64,000 nt of DNA, taken from Acanthosoma haemorrhoidale (taxonomy: Eukaryota > Arthropoda > Insecta > Hemiptera > Acanthosomatidae). The stretch is taken from assembly GCA_930367205.1 (NCBI GenBank), contig CAKNEZ010000002.1, positions 1,150,343-1,214,342 of the forward strand. Reading direction: 5' to 3'. The notes beneath the pieces were generated by a model that searched no databases, had not been told where the DNA came from, and worked only from the letters and a program-made list of their open reading frames with translations. Shown one piece after another: positions 33,931 to 45,363 of the stretch. A program made the position numbers and the translations under genes. The stretch's first letter is position 1. Each line of letters begins with the position of its first letter.

Positions 33931-35490
33931 TCAGTGATCTAATTTTATCAGAATAATGTGCAATCCATTTCGAGTAAGGTCAATCGTGCTGAATATTTTG
34001 TAGGCAGCAACTTTCCTAACCAAATCATCGATGTTTGGGAGCGGATATGCGTCAAGAAACGTGAATTTATTTATTGTCTGCGAGTAGTCTATTACCATGC
34101 GTTTTATGTGGTGTTCACTTTCAGTAACTAGTACCTGAGCCCTCCAAGGAGAGTTGCTTTCCTCAATCACCCCCTCAGACAGAAGTTTGGACGTTTCATC
34201 GTGTATGAACATGAGGTCAGTCTCAGTGTATCGCCTGGACTTTGTGGCAATAGGCTTGCAGTCTGCTGATAGATTACCAAATAAGCGAGGAGGATCCACA
34301 GAGGCACCAGTAGAGGCACATATAGTGAGTGGGGGCTTTGATCCACTAAAAGAGATTGAAACGTCAGAATATTCCACGAGTATATCATGGCCAATCAATA
34401 CTTCAGCACAAAGGCCTTTCATGACTGTTAATTTGCATGAAGGATACATATGTTCGTTTAGTTTGAGGTCGACCAGAACATGTCCTTCGATTGTAGAGGA
34501 AAGCGAAGTTAAGGCCATTGAAACCCTCCCCTCCCCCGGAAAAAGAGGAATCTTGTGTTTGAGAGTGAAATTGTGGTCTATAAAGCTAGAAGAGCTTCCA
34601 GTGTCAATCAAGCAGTGAGCACGAGTGTCATTGATTTCTACTGGAATGATTGCCCGACTCAGCAGATTTAAATGTTCCTTGTTGACTGTCGCAATGACGG
34701 AAGCGGCAACTTTAATGCTAGCACTTTTTCTACATACTTTAGCATAATACCCCTTGATACCACATTTTCCACATTCGGCGTCTCGTGCAGGACATTTAGG
34801 ACGGGGATGTTTGTCAAAACCGCAAAAATAGCATTTATCACCCGATTTAAAGAACTTGGAGATGGCACATAGAGTAGTGTCCGTTTTCTGTGCAGGAGCA
34901 GCTTCCTGAGACGAAATAGGGGTGCAGCTAGCGCTAGAGTAACTGCTTAAGGGTTGCATGTTCCCCTCATCCTGTTTTTGAGCTGCCTCCAACGAGAGGG
35001 CCTGGTTGATAGCGTCGTCCAAACCTAAGGTGTCATTTTCTAACAAACGCTGACGAATCTGAGCGGATAGCAGGCCATTGATGAATGCGTCACGGATATA
35101 TTGATTTTTGTGATCCATGGCACTTACAGCCTTAAAGTCGCAATCCTTGCTAAGGATTTTCAAGGTTTGAATATATTGGTCGATTGACTCAGTAGGTAGT
35201 TGTTTCCGAACTGCTAAAATATGTCGAGCATAAACTTCGCTCTTTCTTTTGACAAATACGGAGTTCAAAGTATCTACAACGTCAGCATAAGAATTACAGT
35301 CGCTGACTAGTTTATAAACGTCATAGGATAGGAAATTAGTGATTACCTTAAGCTTATCTTCATCATTAAGATGTTCCGTTGTAGCATCGACGAAGTTTTG
35401 AAACGTCTTCAGCCAATGGGTCAACTCTTTAGCGGCAGTCGGAGAGTCGGGTTTTCCATCAAAGCGGCTTGGCTTGAGAAACTTGTCCAT
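33931..35490 (-). pseudogene. Gypsy D gag-protease-RT start
   Basis: One open frame of 519 codons. The N-terminus FDGKPDSPTAAKELTHWLKT is characteristic of mag-clade gag. Two knuckles are visible, CYFCGFDKHPRPKC (His position intact) and CGKCGIKGYYAKVC (His replaced by Tyr). The protease is LIDTGSSSSFID. The RT reads to motif A (IFSTIDL) and then jumps: the region holding motifs B to D, including the YxDD box, is deleted, with the junction near 33,958. The element cannot reverse-transcribe itself. Confidence 0.85.
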
Positions 35491-35520
35491 TGTGGTTTGA
35501 TTGTATATAATAAATAAAAT

Positions 35521-35679
35521 TGTTGTATTTGTACTGATAATAAATACATTTAAGACCAGAAATTAGGCTTTTATTTATTATAAACTACAGACAGTAATGA
35601 CAGAGTTGAAAATAAATTTGAACAATTGAACATATGATAAATTAAACATATGGAATATTAAGCATTCCATTTCATCACA
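35521..35679 (-). repeat. Gypsy D 5' LTR
   Basis: 159 bases, partner of 32,116-32,274. Confidence 0.92.
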
Positions 35680-37200
35680 GTCACATATTGTTGAAGCCAC
35701 ATATCAATGTTATTAATTTAAAAGATCTCTCAACTCGTCGTCGTTAACTGTAACAAGACAATCTTTGGGTTTGGGGTTCCGTCCAGTACGACGTGAAAAG
35801 TTCTATATAATGTCCTGATGAAGTTGTAAAAACGACAAATTTTTAGGTAAGTATGATTTCGTACTTAAAATAGTATACTTTTTGATAAGTAGAAGAGTTC
35901 ACGATTGAAAAAGTTGGTATAATCTTAATGTCATTCTTAGAGGGCCCGTAAATTTGGGTTCCGAATTGGTTTCAGTAGAAGTTAGTAATCTGCTAGTTTT
36001 TGGGACAAGGGATTGGGTCTGATAGTCTCTAATCCGTAATTCCTAAACTTTAAACGGAATCACTTTGATGTTGTCGTTTCCAGGTCGTGCACAATAAGTC
36101 AAGTCATTTTGAAGTCATAGAGAAACTTTAGTTGGGTATTTTGTTACTAATTCATTATTTGTTGAATATAACCAGAGACGAAATGCCTCTTTGATCTATT
36201 CCACAGGTCAGAGGGAAGAGGTTAGAGAAGCTATCACCCACTCATCGTACACTAAGCGTTCTGTCTTTCAGGAATAAAACCGACATGGTACATAGCTGCT
36301 CAGGGTACCCCCAGTCACAGAGATGTCGGCACAGGATCTCGTAGGACGCAGAGCCGAAAGGCGCGCAGAGCAATCTTTGGTCTGTGAATTCACAAGCGTG
36401 CGTTCTGTACGCAGATCATGAAACTCTGCCTGATACAATTTTCCGAACAGAACTATTTCTGGCAGTTAAGGGTAATTTTGAATCTTCCCTAAGTTATGGG
36501 TGTAGTACCATTGAGTGGAAAATATCTCAAGGATTTACTAGTTTTCTTGAGGAGCTTCCAAAACTTGCGAGACATTACTCCTGAAGTCTTCCAATCCCTA
36601 ATCAAGAAATGAGCTTGTGTTGTGAGGAAGTCGACAAACTTTTCATGGTTTGATGATTTCTTCGTTGATCAAAACTTGGCCGGTGGTCAGACGTTACAAA
36701 GTTCAGTTACAATTATTTATCCTGAGCATTTTTTTTGTGAACAGGATGTCTAGAGTAGGTGCAACTTGCTCTTCTGTGTGAAAATGTGACATTCTGAGGG
36801 TGGACGATGTCAAAGGCTTCATTACCAATAGACTCCCAGCTGCTTTGACGTTGGTGTTCCTTGTTCATTTAGATATTCAGCAACAAAATGCCTGTTCATT
36901 TAAGCCCTTATAGTAGAGCTAAAGACTCAGCCGCAAGAACCCTCAGTCACTTATACAAGGTGGTGAGATAAATAGGTTTCCTCAGGTTTATATCCACCGT
37001 TAAATGGTGGAGCCTCACATCAGTAGTACGTGTCGGGACCTATTTCATCAAAGCCATTAGAGCTCCAGAGAAGACATCGTCAGATGAACAGAATATGAGT
37101 GCTGTGGCCACCTCTTACTTATGAATACTCACAAGTTCCTCTCTTCTCGTATCTATTTCATCAAATGAATATCAGAAAATATGTATTTATGTTTCAATAT
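35680..37200. other. Unassigned
   Basis: No recognised gene. A minus-strand tail near 35,700-35,830 is open in more than one frame (for example a DCLVTVNDDELRDLL reading) and could be the end of a further gene of the virus-like element, but no family was recognised. Confidence 0.3.
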
Positions 37201-37775
37201 GTTTAATAAAGGCTATGGAGTCATTAAAAGTGGGGGAGGAACTAGTGGGGGAAACAGCCGCAGGTGGGGACCCATCCTCACTACTGCTGGCCGGCTATAT
37301 AAGCCCCGGTATTAGACCGTGTTAGCATAACGAACAGGACCGTCACTTGGAACACTACTCTCTCCTCTCTCTCTGCACTGGCGCTTGCTATTCTACTGAA
37401 ACCATGGTCTTCTCATTCAACTACCTAAGCATCTCTCTTTACTAACCTCGCTATGTTTTAGTCCGGCGTTGTCAGACCCCACACCTTCCTAGTGGAAATC
37501 TTTGCCTTCGTCTCGCTAAAACTAGCACCTCCTTGGGAGAGACCTCTCCCTCGCGGACGACGGTTGCCGTGGCCCTGCAAACTTACCAGTAGCGTCTCCC
37601 ACGGCAATCCAGTCTGCTTCTCTCCGGTTCACACTCACCTTTGGGATCCGGACGGTTTTCGCCTATCCTTAGACACCGAGTGGGAATTCGTGGTCATTCG
37701 AAGACCACATAAACTACCTATAAACCTACTCTGTTCCTCTTCTCCTGAGCATAGTGCTTTGTCGGGGCACACCTT
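37200..37775 (+). promoter_or_regulatory. LTR-like GC-rich segment with TATA box
   Basis: A GC-richer island in AT-rich surroundings has TATATAAG at 37,296-37,303 followed by a CT-rich leader with CTCTCTCTC. The right end (37,745-37,770) shares a short string with about 12,815-12,840. A solo LTR is plausible, but no second copy proves the borders. Confidence 0.35.
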
Positions 37776-40700
37776 ATAAGATCTTATGGAGTGAGATCAA
37801 AACGAATTAGGCTGCCCACCGACTAGGCTGCCAGCCAGGGTGAAAGACCACAGGTCCGCCCGCCTTATCTCTTTCTTGGCGCTCGCCGGACGGCGGCTAA
37901 GAGGTTGTAGTAACCCTAGCTCGCGGCGGGCGTCTCCTCCCTACTTTGGGGATACTCAGTTATCTGACCCCGACAATGGGATATGACTGAATCAGCGAAT
38001 AGGCTGTGAAGTCAGGACATGAATTTTCTGATCATGGTCTCGAAAATCGGGGCTATTTATGGAGAGTGACCGTGAAAATTTTTTTATGGTTCTCTGACGA
38101 AGACGTGGAGTTCATCGAAGAGATTAGGAGTCCCAGGGAGGGCAATGCTATCGTTGCCTGGAGGTCGGGCACTCAGCATATTTCGAATAATACAATTTAG
38201 TTTATAATTTATGTGAAAAAATTAAAAGTGCAAAAATCAATTTTTTTTTTTTAAAGAAATGGTTTATATTCTTTGGATAGAATAATTTAAAACTCGATGT
38301 AGATAATTGATAATTAACAGTGTGGCCTAGTGTTGAGGGTTTGCCTATTCGCGCCGCAAATTACAGGACAGAGTTAATCATAGATTTTTATCAAGGCCTT
38401 TTTCAATTTGTTGTATTTTTTAATAAAACAAATGAATATAAATATCCTTCATCAACAATTCTTCTAAAATTATTTATTTTTAAGTTTTCAGACAGATATA
38501 AAAAACAAAACTTAATAGGAACAGGGAACAATATAACATTTTAATACAAGAAGAAAAATGATTCGTTTTGAAATTAACTTACCTTTAACTTCATTTCGTC
38601 ACATTTTAAAAATATGCTTCTTTCTTCAATTTAAGATTTTTTTTTTCAAATTATATTAATAAACAAATATTTTCTGCAATTAATGGCTTAAATACAGTTT
38701 TATAACAAAAACTACTGTTGTAACTGCTCAAAATAATCACAGCATTGAAAAATAATTACTAAACAATAGGCATGAGTAACAAAATAATTCAAGAATAAAT
38801 TTTTTCAATTAAATTATTAATGGAGTCATTCATTCTTCTAATTTTTTTTTTTACCTCAGATCGCCTGAAAAGTTGATAAAAATATAATTTTATTTATATT
38901 ATTAGAGATTAATATAGTAAATACTAAATTTTAATAGGTGAAGTACATTATATTCTGGGTTCGAATCCTTACTCCCCCCCATAAAGATTTGCTGGGTGGT
39001 TGGTGATCACTTAATATCGTAAAAAATATAAAATATGTTTATAGTTGTAATTATAAGTAGCTAATATTTCATAGAAAAATTAAAGCTATCTCAAGACAAC
39101 CAGAAAGAGAAACAGGCGTTGCCTTATAAATCACAGCTTTATTTCTACGACGTTCGGCTGTTCAATAGTAAAGCCCCATGTGGGAAATCTAGGAACCTTG
39201 GTTAGTAAGATGTAGCTGCATCTTTGACTCGAAGGAACATCGCGATGGAGTCAATGATGTGGGTCATTGCAGTTCTGTTGGGTCTAGACAGAAACCACTG
39301 CTTCTCTAAGGTTGTGATTACCAAAAAAGGCTTTACTTACAAACAAGTACTATAGCCTTCCATTTCGTTTTATATATCTGTACGATTTAGGATATCTTTG
39401 ATTAAGCTGAAATTTTAAGCGAACATTTCCCAAAATCTTGAGATATGCTGATTATTTGTTTATTCAAATAAAATACTGGAAAAAAAAAAAAAAAAATCCA
39501 TGCTTTTCTAACGCAAAAATAACAAATTTTTAAAAACTAATATCGTTTGAGGTTTTATTTTCGTACAACTGGCTACTTCAATTTTTGATATGGTATAGCA
39601 AATAAAAGGAAGTCAATTTTGTAATATCAAGCACTTCGATGATGTTACTAATTATATTTTCCTGATCGATTTTCGAAATTCTATTGAATTCTATTTATTC
39701 ACATAGAAAACCAAAGTTTTTGTTATTTAAATATTTGAAAATAATTTGTTACCAATCTGATTTTATGTTGTTGTTTTTATTGTGTGATTACAGTCCTCCA
39801 AAATATTACAAAATTGTCCTTATCAGCCCTGAAAGATCTTTAATTTAACACCCTGCAAAATCATTACTCATATATTATCCGATTAATGACACTTATAAGA
39901 CTACTTTCAATACAAAAATATTTAACTTAATATCCCTACTCCAAATGAGTGTAAAATGTTTTCATGAATTACCAATCGTCTAATTAGTTGAGGCAATGTG
40001 TAATTTAATATGGGACATTAAATGAAAATAACATGCAAAATATCACCTTTATTTTGTTCAATAAATATTACTTAGGAAACTATTATTATGTTTTTATTAT
40101 TAACTAATTATTAAACCGTAATTATGTTTTATGGAATTATTTTTCGTGTCTTATGTAACATTGTTCTTGCCTTAATCTTACGGAATCTTGGTATAAAATT
40201 TCAGGTTTATAGTTCAAACAAGAGACTCACAATAGGCAGAACAGACAGACCACAGATAAATGATTTTCTGATCTAAGAAAATTAAAAAAAAAAACCTAAA
40301 AATTAATAAATATATGAGAAACTGGGGCACCAATTGTTTTTTTCTTAATTTTCTAGAGATCGTTTCATCTCAGAAGAACTTAATGTAGGTGATAAGTTTT
40401 ACTGGTATAGTCCAAACTGAAATGTCCATTTCGTCAACATAATTTCGTCATAGTCTTTTCATAGAACTATGATCTACCACAAGTTGTTATGAGGTCAAAT
40501 GGACGATGATATATATTTTTTTAACATTACAAATTACTTCATATTTCATCAAAATAAATCTTTTTCTCATCCCCATATAAACTAATTTTAATTCATTCCA
40601 CAAGATTTGTGATTAGTGTGTACGGAAGTTGCCACAAAAGGGTTTCGTTATGCATATATGTGCATAGTATTAAATACAAATTGTTGTTGTTGTACAAATT

Positions 40701-42354
40701 TACCTTGCTTTGAGAAATCCTTCCCAATCGGTATTCAAGTCTCCGTCGCTCATCTCAGAAAATACGGACTCGTAGAAGACAAGCACTCGGCTCCTGGAAA
40801 GGAAGATGAACTGATAAGAGAACTGTGTGAGGCTTGATATGATTGGTTGCCTTATCACCCCCACCTTCTTTGTTATAAGGCGGGATTAGGAATATTGGCC
40901 AATAAACATCCTTCTTAGTGAACCAGCGGATAAGCGAGCGTGTCTTATCTCAGTCAGCCTGGGATTGTAATGATAAGGCGTTTTTTTCCTTCTCTGTGTT
41001 AGAATAACATAATGTTATCTACACATTCAGGTGCGAAACCTCAAACGCAAAATACACAATCGTGAGCAGGGTCAATTATAAAACAACTGATCGTATTTAA
41101 ATTTCTTGTCATTCGATCGATATTTACAATTTTCATTCACTCGCCCATCCCCAGATCAACAGCCCAGAGACCTCCCAAATCCACAAGGTTGTCACCTCCC
41201 TCGCATACGAAAGAGGAAGCGGATTCTTAAGAAGTCCCCCAACTTCTTCAGCCGTGTACACTGGATAAGAGCCAGTGGAGGCTGAACAAGAGCGTGAGAG
41301 CCACAGACGCTCAGGACATGGTTGGAGAAACAGAATTTCCACTGCCACTGCCGTTTTAGTCTCCTAGGAGGTTTATGGGGATGAGTGGTGCAGATACTGT
41401 GCTAGGGGATTAGGCTGGTTGGATAGGCTACTATGAAATTTCTAGAACTTGGAAGGGATGAGTTCAAGAATGTTAAGTATATTAAGAGCATTATGAAGGG
41501 TTTTGTTGCTGGCGTAATAAGGGGCATTTACTATTGTTCTCAGGACTTTTGATTTAAAGGATACGCTTGATGTTCGACTTTTTTGCTGTCCCCCATAGCT
41601 CTATTCCGTATGTCCAGATTGGCTTAAGTATAACTTTGTAGATTATCAATTTATTTTTTATTGAGAGATGGGATGTCCTTTGAACTAGTCAGTACAGTTG
41701 TCCAAAGCACCTGCTCATCCTCTCAAAACGAAGCTATTTGTGGGCCAAAGAAGTAAAGAAACATTTTTTTTGCATGTGGTGGATTTCACAAGGTTTTGGC
41801 CAAATGTGTGTTTTCCAAGCCGATTATTAGTATGTATGATTCTGTTTATGATACATATTCACTGGCTCAAAAATACACACTATAATAATAAAAATAAATA
41901 TAAATATAATAAAGCGGATGTTTCCTTTATTAGTATTTCTCTTCAATATTTTATAAAGCTATTTGATTAATTCCAGGTTTTTTATTGCCTAAGTTTAAGT
42001 AATAGTAACGCAGTAAATAAAGTTTAAAGTTCCTTTGGCGACTGTCTACTACATTTATCAAACCCATATAACAAAATAAATTCTAGTTGAAAACGATTAG
42101 ATGGATAGGACTTTTCAACTGAGTAAAACTAATTTGAATGACCAAGGGCAGATAATTTATTTTTTACTTACATATGACTGATAATACTGCACTTAGTGTA
42201 GTAATGTAGTATTACCCTTAGTGATATACTACCTTGTATCATGAGCCCCTGCACGCGCAATATAATGCACAAAAGAAAAACATTGAATTTTCAAATGAGC
42301 ATTTCCATTTGCAATGTGACGTACCATCGAGAAAAAACATTAAAATTTTGAATA
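37776..42354. other. Long stretch without recognisable genes
   Basis: Mostly AT-rich, with an A-run at about 39,479-39,496. A tRNA-type A-box-like TGGCCTAGTG lies at 38,323, and a B-box GGTTCGAATCC followed by a C-run lies at 38,957-38,980; these could be two halves of one SINE split by a 600-base insertion. A GATA-rich patch with TTATCACCCCC and TTATAAGGCGG lies at 40,850-40,985. Confidence 0.35.
41118..41254 (+). repeat. Dispersed repeat, copy 1
   Basis: Resembles 44,545-44,671: both contain TTCACTCGC, AACAGCCCAGAG and GGTTGTCACCTCCCTCGCA, then a GAGGAAGCGGA segment and AGTCCCCC. The family is unknown. Confidence 0.6.
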
Positions 42355-43624
42355 TACGAGGGTGACTGGTCCAACCCCCACATGAAGATAGCAGCAGTCG
42401 TAAATAAAAGCTAGTGAATTTCGTCGTTCATCTTTTGAATAGTTACTCACTAAAGTTTCAGCCATTTTGGACGCGCAGTTGTTGTGTAACAGTCGTTTGA
42501 GTGAGTCGATGTGAGTGTTTTTATGAAAATGGACAAAATCGAGTATCGAGCTGTCATTAAATATTTGTTTTTGAAAGGCAATACGCCTACGCAAATCAAA
42601 GATGAGTTGGATTCTGTGTATGGGGACTCTGCACCATCATTTACCACAGTGAAATTTTGGGCAGCTGAATTTAAACGTGGTTGTAAGAGCTTGGGAGACG
42701 ATGAACGCTCGGGACGTCCAAAAACTGCAACTACCGACGAAAGCATCGCCAAAGTTCTCCAAATAGTGCTAGACGACCGCCGAATTAAAGTGAGAGAGAT
42801 AGCAGAGGTTATGAACATGTCAAAAGAACGTGTTTGTCACATATTAAATCAACATTTAGAGATGAGAAAGCTGTCTGCGCGTTGGGTGCCGCGTTTGCTC
42901 ACGTTAGACCAAAAACGTGTTGGAATGAACAATTGCAACGCTCTGTTGGCGCAGTTTAGGCGCAATAAATCCAAGTTTTGGCGCCGATTAATTATTGTAA
43001 ATGAAACTTGGATACACCATTAAACGCCCGAAACGAAAATACAAAGGGGGAACCGGCCCCAAAAAAAGCAAAAACTGTTTTTTCGGCTGGGAAAGTGATG
43101 GCGACTGTTTTTTGGGATAGTCATGGAGTTATTTTGGTCGATTATCTTCAAAAAGGAAAACCATTACAGGAGCATACTACGCATCATTACTTGACAAGCT
43201 GAAGGCAGAACTTGCGGAAAACCGGCCAGATTTGCAGAAAAAGAAAATCCTGTCTCACCAAGACAACGCACCGTCTCACACCTCAGTGGTTGCCATGGCG
43301 AAAATCCATGAATTACGGTTTGAACTGCTTGACCATCCGCCTTACTCACCAGATCTAGCCCCAAGCGCCTTCTTTTGGTTCCCGCATCTAAAACTTGCGC
43401 TCGGAGGACAGAGCTTTTCGTCAAATGAAGAGGCAATCTTCTTCGTGAACGATTATTTTGCAGAGAAAAACGCCGAGTACTATTTGGATGGGTTACAGAG
43501 ATGGGAGCATCGCTGGGAGAAGTGTGTAGAGTTACAAGGAGACTATGTTGAAAAATAAAAAAAAAATTCTGAAAAAACGTCTTGTATCTTTGTTAGGTTG
43601 GAAACTTTTCAGACCACCCTCGTA
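42355..43624 (+). mobile_element. Tc1/mariner element (mariner, D34D type), dead
   Basis: 1,270 bases with inverted ends (TACGAGGGTGACTGGTCCAA on the left, TACGAGGGTGGTCTGAAAAG on the right read inward) flanked by TA on both sides. One transposase frame lies inside. Length and ends fit mariner. Confidence 0.88.
42523..43558 (+). pseudogene. Mariner transposase, inactivated
   Basis: The N-terminus is the paired helix-turn-helix DNA-binding part (YRAVIKYLFLKGNTPTQI, RSGRPKTATT). In the catalytic part the first Asp of the DE pair is Asn (IVNETWIHH), the second is kept (SHQDNAPSHTS), and the third is Ala where family members have Asp (YSPDLAPSAFF). A TAA at 43,021-43,023 follows the HH of the first motif, and a one-base loss near 43,160 shifts the frame. 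Start chosen at the ATG at 42,523; 42,529 is also possible. Two of three catalytic residues are gone, so loss of activity does not depend on the stop. Confidence 0.88.
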
Positions 43625-45123
43625 TATACTACATATCCTGGATTTTGTGCAAAGTACCAAATTTAGTGCTAATTCACTAGCAACACATTGCACATACATA
43701 TAAACACGTGCATAATACATAACATTCTTTACATAACATTTGTCTTAATTTTTTTGGCATATTTTAATGGAAAATTTTTAAAACTACAAGGACAAACAAA
43801 CATTTATTCACGTAGCTGGAATAGAAGTTTGTTCAGCTTTATCTTCCAGCGGCGATTGTCGGGTCTTGTCAGTGAATATTTTCGAAAACAAAAAATAGAG
43901 TTGGTATCAATAGAGAGCTCGACAACGGTAGATGTGTTTAGCAAGAGCAGTCTCGGCATATTCCCAATGGCGATAGTGAAGTTTCCATGGTGAACAAAAA
44001 CACCACACATTTTCGCATAACAAGTTCAATCAACTTCAATTTAAAAACGATTCTCTTTTTATTCTTGTAATGAAATAAAAATAAATCTATGCACATATAT
44101 GAAGTAGTTTTTTTTTCTCCACCGAGAGTAGCAAATATACTTTTGTAGCCAACGAACGAAGTTTTGTATCGAAAGAAGGCATCGTGCTAACAGCAACTAA
44201 ATTTAGGTATCAAGATAGATAACACTGGTAAAGTTGATTAGGCATCGGAGAACGGTAGACTAGGAGACTATCGAAATTGCATAATTTTTGGGTCTTAAGT
44301 CACTGTTATGTTTTAGTACTGTCGTAGAATTTAATTTTTTGGCTGAATACGTAGTCAGTATTACCATGAAGGTTAAATTTACTCCGATATAGGAGTCATC
44401 CAATAGCAAATCGCCGGGGCGAACAAACAGTGGCCAGCTCATATTTTTATTATTGTTTTATATAACAACAACTTTATAATGATAAAATTACAATCTGCCT
44501 TTTTGGAAAATAAGTAATTGTGATAAATGTTCTCATTTATACTATATTTACAATATTCCTTCACTCGCTCATTCATACAGTATTTACTAACAGCCCAGAG
44601 GCCTCCTAAGTCAACATGGTTGTCACCTCCCTCGCACGAGAAGGAGGAAGCGGAGTCTTGGAAAGTCCCCCGCGCCCACGGAGCTATTTTAAAAACAATA
44701 TCTCTAAAAGTAACTCGGGCCTCTCATACGGTTAACTGCTTCATGCATCTTCTGGTATGAGCGTATATAAAATCAAAGTATATATAATTATGTATCACCT
44801 AAGAATCTGAAGTAATAACATTGTGTGATACTAAAAAAAAAAAATAAAAAACCCGACACACAAGTTATCACTGTAGCTTAATAACAATAGCTTTGTTTTA
44901 TCGTAGAATTAATCGGAAAAACGATATAGAGACCAGTTTTTCCCCATAAAGCATTTTTTATTATAACGCCCATCGAGAGAATAAATCGTCTTAAAAGATT
45001 ATTACTTCCTTCAAAGGCATTACCGTCGTTTATGTTTGCGACGGTTTGCTGTTGCAAGAAACATCCCAACTTTTGATAAAAGCAACTGAATCTGCGCATG
45101 ATGTGGCCTTAAATCCTGGTTTG
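43625..45123. other. Unassigned AT-rich stretch
   Basis: Only the second copy of a dispersed repeat (44,545-44,671) is recognisable. Confidence 0.35.
44545..44671 (+). repeat. Dispersed repeat, copy 2
   Basis: Partner of 41,118-41,254, with similar order of short blocks. Confidence 0.6.
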
Positions 45124-45128
45124 GTCTC

Positions 45129-45290
45129 TGTAAGAATGACTTAATTAAATTAAGAATGAGGGTGTTAATAAGAACGACCGACTTCATGGAATGTTAGAAC
45201 AGAACTATATTGTAACAGCAAACAAAGGTTACGTATTATACAAGGCATAAACAAACTAATTCAAGTGACGTCATCATTTGCCTGCTGACA
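45129..45290 (-). repeat. Gypsy E 3' LTR
   Basis: 162 bp, TG...CA, with a perfect palindromic CRE-like TGACGTCA at 45,266-45,273. Confidence 0.95.
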
Positions 45291-45363
45291 TCCTTCTTCT
45301 TTTGGATTTGAAGCTTCATATGTAGTCTTCTTGGTAATGTTGTCAGTCTTATTGGTTGCTTGA

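Larger units (their letters stand above)
32116..35679 (-). mobile_element. Gypsy D (mag-like), complete ends, internally deleted
   Basis: Two 159-bp LTRs differing at three positions bound a 3.2-kb interior in minus orientation. A polypurine tract lies next to the 3' LTR (32,275-32,286, GAGGGGGAGAA on the minus strand). Flanking five-base strings (GATAC and GTCAC) do not match, so no clean target duplication is seen. It is inserted in the small-protein gene of the virus-like element. Confidence 0.88.

Noticed and set aside
35700..35830. Minus-strand C-terminal end of a further virus-like gene
   Set aside because: More than one frame is open over only 30-40 codons and no family could be recognised; kept only as a remark.
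37492..37779. A 95-residue frame in the LTR-like GC-rich segment
   Set aside because: Open mostly because of local GC content; no domain is visible and it is likely non-coding LTR or leader.
39479..39496. A-run as the 3' tail of a retroposed gene
   Set aside because: No gene-derived sequence precedes it on either strand.
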